Assembly (NCBI RefSeq): GCF_021739485.1
Contig: NZ_JAJFNK010000028.1
Coordinates: 1-61,076, forward strand
Direction: 5' to 3'
From: Alicyclobacillus tolerans
GTDB lineage: Bacteria; Bacillota; Bacilli; Alicyclobacillales; Alicyclobacillaceae
Length of the DNA stretch: 61,076 nt
A program made the position numbers and the translations under genes. Shown one piece after another: positions 52,526 to 61,004 of this stretch; position 1 is the stretch's first letter; each line of letters begins with the position of its first letter. The notes beneath the pieces were generated by a model. That model saw only the letters and a list, made by a program, of their open reading frames with translations. It made no database searches and had not been told where the DNA came from.

Positions 52526-53158
52526 GTGTCCATGGCACATGACGCAACACTTCATCACGAAGTCGAACGACCAGGTGTCCCGCTGGAATACTCCAAAGAG
52601 GAAGGCGAACTGAGAATTCTTGGGTTTTGGCTGTTTCTGGCCACGGACCTGATTTTGTTCTCCGCTTTGTTCGCGACCTTTGCGGTTCTCCGCAACAACG
52701 TCAGCACCGGTCCGAGCGGCGCCGATTTGTTTGACATTCCTGGGTTCACCGCTGAGACGTTCATTCTGTTGACGAGCAGTTTTACTTGCGGTTTAGCCAC
52801 CCATTCCATGCGCAGTGGGCACAAAGGCGGTTTAATGGGTTGGCTGGTCGTGACCATTTTGCTCGGAATGTCGTTTATCGGATTAGAAGTCAACGAGTTT
52901 ACCACGTATGTGTCGGCGGGACACACGATGGCGACGAGCGCGTTTTTGTCCGCGTTCTTTACCCTGGTCGGAACGCACGGAGCGCACGTCTCGCTGGGCA
53001 TCTTGTGGATGTTGTCGATTCTCTACCAACTGACTCGCCGTGGGATCACGGCCACTACAGCGCGCAAAGTCTTTATCGTCGGGTTGTACTGGCACTTTTT
53101 AGACGTGGTCTGGGTCTTCATTTTTACGGTGGTCTATTTGTCAGGAGTGATGGGATAA
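52526..53158 (+). CDS. qoxC: menaquinol oxidase subunit III
   Basis: About 210 residues with five helices, the CyoC/QoxC type without the first two helices of cytochrome c oxidase subunit III. Marks are EGELRILGFWLFLATDLILFSALFATFAVL and GTHGAHVSLGILWM, with HFLDVVWVFIFTVVYL at the end. The GTG start at 52526 has GGGAGGGG upstream and lies 3 bases after the qoxB stop. It overlaps qoxD by one base (TAATG). Confidence 0.95.
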   Translation: MSMAHDATLHHEVERPGVPLEYSKEEGELRILGFWLFLATDLILFSALFATFAVLRNNVSTGPSGADLFDIPGFTAETFILLTSSFTCGLATHSMRSGHKGGLMGWLVVTILLGMSFIGLEVNEFTTYVSAGHTMATSAFLSAFFTLVGTHGAHVSLGILWMLSILYQLTRRGITATTARKVFIVGLYWHFLDVVWVFIFTVVYLSGVMG

Positions 53159-53496
53159 TGGCTGTCAGTCAAGAACAACTGCACGGGCACAGCCCGCACA
53201 AGGAACACGGTTTTCCGTGGTCGCACATCGTCGGGTACATCCTGTCGATTGTACTGACACTGATTGCGCTGTGGATGGTGCTTGGAAAAACCTTGACTCC
53301 GAGGCCTTTGATGACGACCATCATGATTTTGGCCGGGTTTCAGGTTTTGGTCCAACTGGTGTTTTTCATGCACTTCTGGGAGGCGCTTGGCCCTCGGTAC
53401 CACATGTTGGCCCTGACGCTGGGGGGCGTTTTTGCCGTGGCGATTATCGCGGGGTCGATTTGGATTATGACGTTTGGCGGGTACCAGGCGTATTGA
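53158..53496 (+). CDS. qoxD: menaquinol oxidase subunit IV
   Basis: About 112 residues with three helices, COX4-prokaryotic type: GFPWSHIVGYILSIVLTLIALWMV, MTTIMILAGFQVLVQLVFFMHFWE and a last helix before FGGYQAY. The start ATG overlaps the qoxC stop; CAGGAG lies 10 bases upstream. Final gene of qoxABCD, followed by a terminator. Confidence 0.94.
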   Translation: MAVSQEQLHGHSPHKEHGFPWSHIVGYILSIVLTLIALWMVLGKTLTPRPLMTTIMILAGFQVLVQLVFFMHFWEALGPRYHMLALTLGGVFAVAIIAGSIWIMTFGGYQAY

Positions 53497-53560
53497 CCGA
53501 GCCGACAAAATAAACCGATCAAGGCTGAACCTGTGCCAAGGCTGACGAAATCTTGTGTAC

Positions 53561-53592
53561 AATGACCCGGGCAGGGCTCTGTCCGGGTCATT
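53561..53592 (+). terminator. qox operon terminator
   Basis: A perfect 10-bp stem AATGACCCGG/CCGGGTCATT (53561-53570 with 53583-53592). The T tract after it is short. Confidence 0.7.
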
Positions 53593-53675
53593 GCCCTATG
53601 GTATAATTTTTCATAAACTGCAGCGTCAAAGCAGGTACCATTGAATCCATGGGTGCAGTGCAACGAGGAGGAGCC

Positions 53676-54149
53676 ATGCCTAAATCTGTATCGCTGTTTC
53701 ACCAAGGTTACGTTCGTAATGAAAAGAATTATGACCTTTTAAAAGGATTCGAAGCTCAAAACAAGGCATGGAGACTGATGGGACTGGTTGTTGAGGACGC
53801 CGGAGACGACTGGGTGATGCTGCGCCTTCCGTTTCGCGAAGACTTGGTGCAAGTTGTCGGTACCGTGCACGGCGGTTTTTTGGCTATGCTCGCCGACTCC
53901 GCGACAGCAACCGTCCTTTGGCCTGGCCTTGAGGACAACCAATATGCCGTCACGGTCGATTTGAAGGTCACCTATTTCCGCCCGGTGCTGGATTCGGACG
54001 TCTTGGCCAGATCTGTGGTCATAAACCGGGGGGCGACCACAGCTACGGTGGAATGCGCATTGTTTGACGCCCAGAGCGAAAAACAAGTCGCACACGCGGT
54101 GGCGATTTACATGATTCGCACGCGTCCGGACCCGGGCAAATCCAAGTAA
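53676..54149 (+). CDS. PaaI-type hotdog thioesterase
   Basis: About 157 residues with the hotdog fold. VGTVHGGFLAMLADSATATVLWPG gives the HGG motif and the helix with the catalytic Asp; VTVDLKVTYFRPV is the following strand and TATVECALFDAQSEKQVAHAVAIYMI the last. Hydrolyses acyl-CoA thioesters, exact acyl group unknown. ATG 53676 follows GAGGAGG by 5 bases; an in-frame start at 53649 lacks support. Confidence 0.9.
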   Translation: MPKSVSLFHQGYVRNEKNYDLLKGFEAQNKAWRLMGLVVEDAGDDWVMLRLPFREDLVQVVGTVHGGFLAMLADSATATVLWPGLEDNQYAVTVDLKVTYFRPVLDSDVLARSVVINRGATTATVECALFDAQSEKQVAHAVAIYMIRTRPDPGKSK

Positions 54150-54183
54150 CTGTCTTTGACACCCAGTCGGGCGTAAAACGCTA

Positions 54184-54218
54184 AAAAAACCTGATGGGCA
54201 ACTGCAGAGCCCATCAGG
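54184..54218 (-). terminator. terminator of the histidine kinase gene
   Basis: A perfect 10-bp stem (54190-54199 with 54209-54218); read on minus it ends in a T6 tract. It may also serve the thioesterase gene on plus. Confidence 0.88.
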
Positions 54219-54233
54219 CGAAGAACCCAGTCC

Positions 54234-55340
54234 TTATGCTGTTGGTTGCGCCGATGCGTCCAGACTGGACGCGACTGGAAGTATAATGTCGATGGTTGTA
54301 CCGCGGTTGATTTCACTGTGGATGTCGAGTCGGCCATGGTGTTCTTCAACGATTTTGTGGCAGATCATCAGGCCGAGTCCAGTGCCATTGTCTTTAGTGG
54401 TGTGAAACGGTTCCCCTAACCTGGCAATCAGCTCAGGAGGGATGCCGACGCCTTCGTCTTTAATGCGAAACACGACTTGGTTGTCTTGGTTCTGAAATCC
54501 AGCAACTCGAATCTTGCCGCCTTTAGGCATCGCCTCAATCGAATTTTTTAACAAGTTGATGAAAACCTGTTTGATTTGGCTTTCGTCGCAACGCACCGTG
54601 GGCAAATTGTCTTCGAGTTCGAGCAGGATGTCGATCTTGGCCCTGCGCGCTTGGATATTCATGAGCGACACGACCATTTCCACCAAGGGCTGAAGGTCTT
54701 GGCTTTTCAGGGAAGCCACGTGCGGCTTCGACAACAACAGCAATTCACCGACAATCGAGTTGACCCGGTCCAATTCTGAAAGGATCATTTCAAACTGTTT
54801 TTGATCCGCATTACTGTTGTTGGATTGCAGCAACTCAACGGTCCATTTGATGGCCGCCAGAGGGTTGCGGATCTCGTGGGCAATCGCGGAAGCCAATTGT
54901 CCAGCGGCGGCGATTTTATCGGAACGCCGCAAATATTCCTCGGCCTTCTTGCGGTCTGTGATATCAATTCGAAAGGACACGTACTGATACGGTTTACGGT
55001 CCTTGTTTAGACAAGGCACAATCGTAGTATCCATCCAGTAGTATGTGCCGTCTTTCGCTTTGTTTTTAATCTCGCCGCGCCACACCTTGCCTTGCGCTAT
55101 GGTGCGCCACATGGTCCGGAAAAATTCCTTGGAATGGTGTCCGGAATTAATAATGCGGTGGTTTTGGCCGAGCAGTTCTTCCTTGCTATATTTGGAAATC
55201 TCGCAGAATTTGCTGTTCGCAAAGATGATCTTACCTGTCTGATCGGTAATCGCCACAATCAGGGACTCATCCAATGCATAGTTGATATCGGCCAATTCCT
55301 TGAGAGCCAGGTTCATCGTATCGAGGGTTTCTTTTAACAT
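54234..55340 (-). CDS. soluble PAS-domain sensor histidine kinase
   Basis: About 368 residues without membrane helices. A PAS domain (about 22-135, VAITDQTGKIIFANSKFCEISKYSKEELLG, with a PAC-like end VSFRIDITDRK) leads to the HisKA helix with the phospho-acceptor His in AIAHEIRNPLAAIKW. The HATPase domain has N-box INLLKNSIEAMPKGG, G1 DEGVGIPPELI and G2 TGLGLMI. It resembles cytoplasmic sporulation-type kinases (KinA/KinE-like) or NtrB-like kinases. No response regulator is adjacent, as is usual for phosphorelay kinases of spore-formers. ATG 55340 has AAGGGTGTG upstream; the longer upstream frame is not supported. Confidence 0.9.
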   Translation of the reverse strand: MLKETLDTMNLALKELADINYALDESLIVAITDQTGKIIFANSKFCEISKYSKEELLGQNHRIINSGHHSKEFFRTMWRTIAQGKVWRGEIKNKAKDGTYYWMDTTIVPCLNKDRKPYQYVSFRIDITDRKKAEEYLRRSDKIAAAGQLASAIAHEIRNPLAAIKWTVELLQSNNSNADQKQFEMILSELDRVNSIVGELLLLSKPHVASLKSQDLQPLVEMVVSLMNIQARRAKIDILLELEDNLPTVRCDESQIKQVFINLLKNSIEAMPKGGKIRVAGFQNQDNQVVFRIKDEGVGIPPELIARLGEPFHTTKDNGTGLGLMICHKIVEEHHGRLDIHSEINRGTTIDIILPVASSLDASAQPTA

Positions 55341-55718
55341 GGAGTCACACCCTTGCCAACATTGACATTCAAATGGTCGACGGCCAGGAGAATTCTGCAA
55401 ACTATTCAAAAGGAGACATGAAGCCAAAAACCGTGCAGTCGACAAAGCGCTGTCAGGAAAAATGATCCACATCCGCGCACGGCGAAACTGCCCGCTGTGC
55501 GTCGCAAACCCATACAAGCAGTTCTCACTCCAATCTATAGTAGCATAGGACTATTGACGTAGTCTATACAGACCATTCGTTCCTCGGAAGTTTTTGCTGG
55601 TAATTGGGCTCGGTTGGGTGGAACGGTCAGACAAGCTATGTGCCAAGGCGAATCACAGGGTTTCGGGATACCAGCGCAGGCGGGGCGTGGTTTTACCGCG
55701 ATCCAATGGCGAAGAGAC
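55341..55718. other. intergenic region between the kinase and SDR genes
   Basis: About 380 bases. No gene or clear regulatory element could be supported; plus-strand frames at 55594-56009 are shadows of the SDR gene or lack ribosome sites. Confidence 0.35.
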
Positions 55719-56627
55719 TCATGTCGAGTGGGGAACGGACAGGATATGGGTCAATGCCGGTTGGAGTTCAGGGAACTGAAACCGGTATCCATAGCGAAGC
55801 ATTTTCTCCGGGTATACTTTTTGTCCATCCAATACCAATTCGGACATTTTCCCAAGAAGCAGCCGAAGCGCAAATGCGGGCACAGGCAACCAATACGGGC
55901 GTCCCAAGACCCGGGCTGCGGTCCGGCCAAATTCCTGCATGGTAACGGGTGTGGGCGCCGTCACGTTGACCGGTCCTTGAATCTGCGGATTTTCCAGACA
56001 GGCTGTTAGAATTTCGACCACGTCGTCAATGTGAACCCAAGACAACCATTGCGAACCGGCGCCGACTCGGCCGCCGGCAAACAGGTGATAAGGGAGCAAC
56101 ATCCTGGGCAAAGCTCCGCCGTCTGCAGCCAGTACCAATCCAAACCGGGGCGTGACTACCCGAGTTATCGGTTTAGCTGCGGCTGCCGCTTTTTCCCAAG
56201 CTTTGGTCACGTCCGGCAAAAATCCTTGTCCAGGCGTGGATTTTTCCGTAAATGAGGCGTAATCCGAATAGCCGTAGAAGCCGATCGCGGAGGCGTTAAT
56301 CAATACCTGTGGAGGATTGTCCAGCTGCCCCAGTGATTCGACGACGGCTTGGGTTGTAACGATCCGGCTGTCCAGAATGCGCTTTTGGTGTTCAGGAGTC
56401 CACCTCTTTGAAATTGGGGCTCCTGCCAGATTGACAATGGCATACGGGTGATCGGAAAACTGCCTGAGGTACTTTTCCATGTGTTCCGGTTCGTAAGCCA
56501 GAGCAATTCCATAGGGTGGATTGACTTTGCGGCGAGAACCAATCCATACCTGGTAATCGGCTTCGAGGAGCCGTTTGGCTAGGTGCTGACCAATTAATCC
56601 ACTGCCGCCAAGCACAATGACGTTCAT
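55719..56627 (-). CDS. TIGR01777-type NAD(P)-dependent epimerase/SDR
   Basis: About 302 residues: Rossmann domain with VIVLGGSGLIGQHLAKRLLEADYQVWIGSR, then INASAIGFYGYSD (catalytic Tyr region), RFGLVLAADGGALPRML, SWVHIDDVVEI and a C-terminal part VNVTAPTPVTMQEFGRTAARVLGRPYWLPVPAFALRLLLG, which is characteristic of the YfcH/SDR39U1 family. In some bacteria the family is linked to cell division. ATG 56627 has GGAGGGG upstream. Confidence 0.9.
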   Translation of the reverse strand: MNVIVLGGSGLIGQHLAKRLLEADYQVWIGSRRKVNPPYGIALAYEPEHMEKYLRQFSDHPYAIVNLAGAPISKRWTPEHQKRILDSRIVTTQAVVESLGQLDNPPQVLINASAIGFYGYSDYASFTEKSTPGQGFLPDVTKAWEKAAAAAKPITRVVTPRFGLVLAADGGALPRMLLPYHLFAGGRVGAGSQWLSWVHIDDVVEILTACLENPQIQGPVNVTAPTPVTMQEFGRTAARVLGRPYWLPVPAFALRLLLGKMSELVLDGQKVYPEKMLRYGYRFQFPELQPALTHILSVPHST

Positions 56628-56811
56628 ACGTCCCCTCCGCCGCAACGTTGTTCACATTCATTTAAGGCTAAACCGGCCGAATGTGCAACCGGAAATGTGG
56701 ATGAGTGTATAATTTAGTGGAGCTTGTCCGTAAAAGCACAGCCTTCAGTCAGAAAACTCCACGGATTCAGAGCGATTTCCTGGCCTTACATACTATTTGG
56801 AGGTGTTTGAA

Positions 56812-57822
56812 GTGGAAACAAAGTCACTCGGCCGTTCCGGTCTAAAGGTTACTCGACTTTGCCTGGGAACCATGACGTTTGCGAACCAAGCGGATAAGAA
56901 AACGTCGTATGACATTATGGACAAGGCGTTTGAAGGCGGAGTCCACTTTTTTGACACGGCGGACGTGTACCCCCTGGGAGCCACGTACGAACAACTGGGC
57001 GAAACTGAAATGTTTATTGGAGATTGGATGCAGGAACGGGGAAAGCGCCATGAACTTGTGCTTGCTTCGAAGTGTTTTGGAGCGATGGGGCCGGGCCCCA
57101 ATGACGGCGGGCTCAGCCGGAAGCACATTATGCAGGCGGTAGAGGACAGCTTGCGCCGGTTAAAGACGGACTACCTGGACTTGTATCAGGCTCATCAGTT
57201 CGATGTCCATACACCCATGGAGGAGACCCTGCGCGCTTTTGACGATCTCGTTGCGTCAGGCAAGGTTCGCTACATCGGGGTATCCAATTGGCGGGCGTGG
57301 CGCGTTGCGCAAGCATTGGGTCTAGCAGAGCGCAAAGGGTATGTGCGCATTGCAAGCGTTCAGCCGCGCTACAATTTGTTGTTTCGCATGATCGAAGAGG
57401 AACTTGTCCCGCTTTGCTTGGATGAAGGGGTCGGATTGATGACCTACAATCCCTTGGCGGGTGGCATGTTGACCGGACGTTACCGGCCAGGAGCCGATGT
57501 AGAGAAGGGCACGCGCTTTGCTTTGCAGGGAATCAGCAAGGCTGGGGAAATGTATCAGGAGCGGTATTGGCAAGATGCGACATTCCAAGTCATCGAGGAA
57601 TACCGGAATTGGTGCCAAGAGCGCGGGCTCGACATGGCCACCACAGCCGTGCGCTGGGTCATTCAGCAACCGGGCATTACCTCAGCGATTATCGGCGCCA
57701 GCCGTCCGGAGCAGTTAGATGCCAGTCTTAAAGCTGTGCAAGCGGATCCGCTCTCTGAACAAGAACTTCAGTGGTTGAATCACCTTTGGTTTGCCCTGCC
57801 TCGTCGCAAAGAAGAACGCTGA
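56812..57822 (+). CDS. aldo/keto reductase
   Basis: About 336 residues, AKR fold. The tetrad is FDTADVYPLGATYEQ (Asp, Tyr), LASKCFG (Lys) and LYQAHQFD (His). IGVSNWRAWRVAQALGL and SAIIGASRPEQLDASL bind NADPH. The GTG start at 56812 has GGAGGTG 6 bases upstream. Not closely similar to the AKR at 8349-9338. Substrate unknown. Confidence 0.92.
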   Translation: METKSLGRSGLKVTRLCLGTMTFANQADKKTSYDIMDKAFEGGVHFFDTADVYPLGATYEQLGETEMFIGDWMQERGKRHELVLASKCFGAMGPGPNDGGLSRKHIMQAVEDSLRRLKTDYLDLYQAHQFDVHTPMEETLRAFDDLVASGKVRYIGVSNWRAWRVAQALGLAERKGYVRIASVQPRYNLLFRMIEEELVPLCLDEGVGLMTYNPLAGGMLTGRYRPGADVEKGTRFALQGISKAGEMYQERYWQDATFQVIEEYRNWCQERGLDMATTAVRWVIQQPGITSAIIGASRPEQLDASLKAVQADPLSEQELQWLNHLWFALPRRKEER

Positions 57823-57903
57823 CGATAAGGCGTTGTGCGGCTGTGTCGCAAACCTGTGCGTACTCCCGGCCGGCGTAGAGCCAGGTTCGAGCGACGGTTA
57901 GAC

Positions 57904-57942
57904 CTGGCTAGGCTCTGGCTAGGCTCTGGCTAGGCTCTGGAG
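57904..57942 (+). repeat. 11-bp tandem repeats
   Basis: CTGGCTAGGCT is repeated three times (57904, 57915, 57926) with a partial fourth. The last copies overlap the stop codon and final codons of the diguanylate cyclase gene on the minus strand. Confidence 0.9.
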
Positions 57943-58859
57943 TACCGGCTGCCTCCCAGGGATTTGGCACGGTACATGGCCTGGTCCGCCAGTTGCATGA
58001 CATCTTGAACTGAGTTGCCTTGCAAAGGGAATAGTGCAATCCCAATGCTGACGGACAGGATACGGCTCATGCCGTGCCAAAACCATGGGTGTTTCAAGGA
58101 ATGGAGAATTCGTTCCGCAATCCCGTTGGCGTCGGCTGGATGCGCAACAGGCGCGAGAAGGAGGAACTCATCGCCGCCCATACGCACTAAGGTGTCCTCG
58201 CTTCGCGTAACGGACCGCAGCCGTTGGGCGGTTTCGGTGAGTAATAAGTCACCGACCGCATGCCCGAACAGGTCGTTCACCGACTTAAAGTCGTCGCAGT
58301 CAATGACCAACACAGACAAGCTGGATTGGGAGTTAGAGATTTGTTCCAATGATTTAAGTACGCGGTGTTTTAAGGCGTAGCGGTTGTACAGCCCGGTTAA
58401 TTCGTCGTAAAACGCCAAGTATTCGAGTTCCTGTTCGCGCTTGTAACGGGTGGTAATATCGCGGACGATACCGAGTACGTGGGTGCATCGTCCGGCCGGG
58501 TCTAAAATGGGGCTTAACACGGATTCCCCGATTTGCCCATTGTGATCCAACGTGAACGACACAGGGTGTTTGCGCGTTATGGCTTTTTCGTACTCCGACT
58601 TTAGGAAGGTCGCTTCGACGGGCTCGACCACGTCCTCTATGGCAGCCCCATACGCATCCTGGTTTAAGCCGGAGGCCCCCATGGCCGCTGGATTCATCCG
58701 GGCATAGCGAAACGAAGGGGCTCCGAACTTCCGCTCCACTTCCATTAGAAACACCATATCCGACATGAAATCCATCATGGCCCCAGGTAAATCGTCCTTG
58801 ACTCGAGGTGTTTTGGCCAAGACGGATTCAATAAATTCAGGCCCCTTTGCGTGGGTCAT
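57930..58859 (-). CDS. PAS-GGDEF diguanylate cyclase
   Basis: About 309 residues without membrane helices. A PAS domain (about 20-130) is followed by a GGDEF domain with active site RMGGDEFLLL. The inhibitory I-site RSED lies exactly five residues before GGDEF, so product feedback by c-di-GMP is expected. The sequence LAFYDELTGLYNRYALKHRVL starts the cyclase domain. It makes c-di-GMP from GTP. ATG 58859 has GGGGAGA 7 bases upstream. The C-terminal end lies in an 11-bp DNA repeat. Confidence 0.92.
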   Translation of the reverse strand: MTHAKGPEFIESVLAKTPRVKDDLPGAMMDFMSDMVFLMEVERKFGAPSFRYARMNPAAMGASGLNQDAYGAAIEDVVEPVEATFLKSEYEKAITRKHPVSFTLDHNGQIGESVLSPILDPAGRCTHVLGIVRDITTRYKREQELEYLAFYDELTGLYNRYALKHRVLKSLEQISNSQSSLSVLVIDCDDFKSVNDLFGHAVGDLLLTETAQRLRSVTRSEDTLVRMGGDEFLLLAPVAHPADANGIAERILHSLKHPWFWHGMSRILSVSIGIALFPLQGNSVQDVMQLADQAMYRAKSLGGSRYSRA

Positions 58860-58885
58860 CGCCCATCTCCCCAATGAAGACAAAA

Positions 58886-58919
58886 GGTATGTCTATCCGA
58901 TCAAGCTATGTCTATCCGA
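58886..58919 (+). repeat. short direct repeat upstream of the diguanylate cyclase
   Basis: TATGTCTATCCGATCA and TATGTCTATCCGATTC lie 17 bp apart just upstream of the cyclase start. It could be a regulator site or a simple duplication. Confidence 0.55.
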
Positions 58920-59044
58920 TTCATAGTATGTAAATGGAATGGCATTCATAGCATACAACGACATTGGCTGCAAATCCATTATAATCCATTATACTGCATA
59001 GCGGATTGCTTGATTTGGGGAAAAGCGGAGTTGCAAAGAACAAG

Positions 59045-59084
59045 GCGGGGAAGACCTCCGCATCAGCGAGAGGCTCTTCCCCGC
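59045..59084 (-). terminator. terminator of alanine dehydrogenase
   Basis: A GC-rich stem GCGGGGAAGA-C-CTC with GAG-G-CTCTTCCCCGC (59045-59058 with 59070-59084), 46 bases beyond the ald stop; the tail on minus is CTTGTTCTTTGC. Confidence 0.65.
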
Positions 59085-59129
59085 GGTTAAGATGCCTTGC
59101 TGCAATCAAGAGCAGCATTCAGCCGGGGT

Positions 59130-60263
59130 TTACACAAGCGCGGGTTCCTTCGCGAAAACGGCCTCGACGGAAGTGTAGTCATACCCTAAGTCTTTTGCCA
59201 CCGTTTCATAGGTGATGGCCCCGGCCGCGACGTTGACGCCTCTCTTCAATGCCTCGTTCTCGAGCACTGCCTGTTTGAAGCCCTTGTTGGCAATTTGCAG
59301 GGCGTATGGAATGGTCACATTGGTCAAAGCCAAGGTGGACGTTCTGGGTACCGCTCCAGGCATATTGGCGACGGCGTAGTGAACGACGCCGTGTTTGACG
59401 TAAGTCGGATCGTCATGTGTCGTTACGTGGTCTGTCGTGGCAAAGATCCCGCCTTGGTCAATCGCGACGTCCACAATCACTGACCCTGGCTGCATGGCAG
59501 CGACCATGTCTTCGGTCACCAGTTCCGGGGCCTTCGCTCCAGGAATCAACACGGCTCCAACGACGAGGTCAGCTTCGGCCACAGCTTCGGCAATATTAAA
59601 TGGATTTGAGGCCAGTGTGTTGATCTTGGCCCCAAACATGTCGTCGAGTTCGCGCAGACGGTCGGCGTTCACGTCGAGAATGGTTACATCGGCACCCAGT
59701 CCAATGGCAATCTTGGCTGCGTTCGTGCCGACATTGCCGCCGCCAATAATGGTGACTTTTCCGTGTCGGACACCAGGGACACCGCTGAGCAAAATGCCTT
59801 TTCCACCTTCGAACTTTTCGAGGAACTGTGCGCCAATTTGCACCGCCATTCGTCCGGCGACTTCACTCATCGGGGTCAAAAGCGGCAAAGCGCGTCCCAC
59901 TTGGACCGTCTCGTACGCGATCGCGGTCACTCCGTAGTCCTTCAGTGCTTTGGCCAGGGACGGTTCCGCTGCCAGGTGGAGATACGTAAATAAGATGAGC
60001 CCTTCGCGGAAAAATGCGTATTCCGAGGGCAGAGGTTCTTTGACCTTCATGACCATGTCGGCCTCGGACCACACAGCCTTGGCGGTCTCGGCTATGACGG
60101 CTCCCGCGGCGGCATAGCTTTCATCGGTGAACCCACTGCCCAGCCCCGCACCTTGTTCCAACAAAACCTTATGCCCTGCTTTAACAAAAGAAACCACGCC
60201 AGCTGGGGTAATCGCGACGCGGTTCTCGTTGTTTTTAATTTCCTTTGGGATGCCAACAATCAT
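59130..60263 (-). CDS. ald: alanine dehydrogenase
   Basis: NAD-dependent oxidative deamination of L-alanine to pyruvate and ammonia. About 377 residues, the usual length. N-terminal [23 protein letters not shown], the catalytic Lys region [20 protein letters not shown] with His in LFTYLHLAA, and NAD-binding [26 protein letters not shown] are all present, as is [14 protein letters not shown] 60263 has GAGGAGGGTCAG upstream. Monocistronic, with paired TTTGTGT/ACACAAA sites upstream that may be operators. Confidence 0.96.
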   Translation of the reverse strand: MIVGIPKEIKNNENRVAITPAGVVSFVKAGHKVLLEQGAGLGSGFTDESYAAAGAVIAETAKAVWSEADMVMKVKEPLPSEYAFFREGLILFTYLHLAAEPSLAKALKDYGVTAIAYETVQVGRALPLLTPMSEVAGRMAVQIGAQFLEKFEGGKGILLSGVPGVRHGKVTIIGGGNVGTNAAKIAIGLGADVTILDVNADRLRELDDMFGAKINTLASNPFNIAEAVAEADLVVGAVLIPGAKAPELVTEDMVAAMQPGSVIVDVAIDQGGIFATTDHVTTHDDPTYVKHGVVHYAVANMPGAVPRTSTLALTNVTIPYALQIANKGFKQAVLENEALKRGVNVAAGAITYETVAKDLGYDYTSVEAVFAKEPALV

Positions 60264-60324
60264 GGCTGACCCTCCTCGTCTTCTTCACTTAGCCGCAGTA
60301 TAAACCGGACTGCGGCAATTTTCT

Positions 60325-60373
60325 TTGTGTGAAAAACAGAAAGGAGAGGTCGCTTTTGTGTGAAAAACACAAA
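60325..60373. promoter_or_regulatory. paired inverted repeats upstream of ald
   Basis: TTTGTGT-GAAAA-ACACAAA at 60355-60373 is a perfect 7-bp inverted repeat; a second copy TTTGTGT-GAAAA-ACAGAAA starts 31 bp away near 60324 with one mismatch. They lie 60-110 bp upstream of ald, a place for an activator or repressor dimer pair. Confidence 0.55.
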
Positions 60374-60434
60374 CGCTTTCCATGCTGCCGTTACAACAGT
60401 GGTTACAACTGCAACGGTTACACTCGAACACCGG

Positions 60435-61004
60435 CTACACTCGGACCTTGCCCCGGTTCGTCGACGCACGCAGGCGCCGGGCCTTCGCAACGCGTAAGCG
60501 CCGGACTGAGGCAACACTTCGATGAGCCGTCCGGGTTGCAGTGGATGAAGCAAAGAGGCTGTTGTCGAGCCACTCGATGTTGATTTTTTTCGCGTTTAAC
60601 TGGGTCCCGCGGACAGTGAGAAGGACGATTTCATTGGTATAATTCCGGTCCAGGGCAGCTCCAGCCCCGCCTGAAACGATGTAACGGATGCCGTTGCGGG
60701 TAAAGTCCTGAAACTTGTGCCGGTGGCTCAGTAATACCATCGAGACGTGCTGTTTCTGTAGAATTTGTAGAAACCTTTGCTTGATCGCGTTCATTTGCGC
60801 CGTCTTCGCCCAATCGTCAGGCGGCACGTGCGTGCAGACCAATTTAAAACGCGCAGTGGAATTGGCCAGTTCGCGGTTCAAGTGGTTCAACTGGTTTTGG
60901 GTTAATCCGTAAACCGTGTTGTCGTTGCCTTGAGCATCTCTGACAATCTGGACGGAGTTGAGCGCTACGATTTTCAGATCCGGCGCCGTAATGACGAAAC
61001 ATGG
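60435..61004 (-). pseudogene. calcineurin-like metallophosphoesterase, 5'-truncated
   Basis: The open frame on minus reads DLKIVALNSVQIVRDAQGN, then LTQNQLNHLNRELA, LVCTHVPPDD and LLSHRHKFQDF, as in the C-terminal half of cell-surface metallophosphoesterases; the usual GHxH is SHRH. It ends with a basic tail of about 30 residues. Read upstream, the frame runs into TAG at 61005-61007 with no ATG, GTG or TTG before residue 39 or so, so the N-terminal half with the first metal ligands (DxH, GD, GNH motifs) is missing. Either the gene is broken by an insertion at about 61005 or it is a remnant. Confidence 0.6.

Noticed and set aside
55594..56009. Several plus ORFs opposite the SDR gene
   Set aside because: They overlap the well-supported TIGR01777-type gene on minus and show no motifs.
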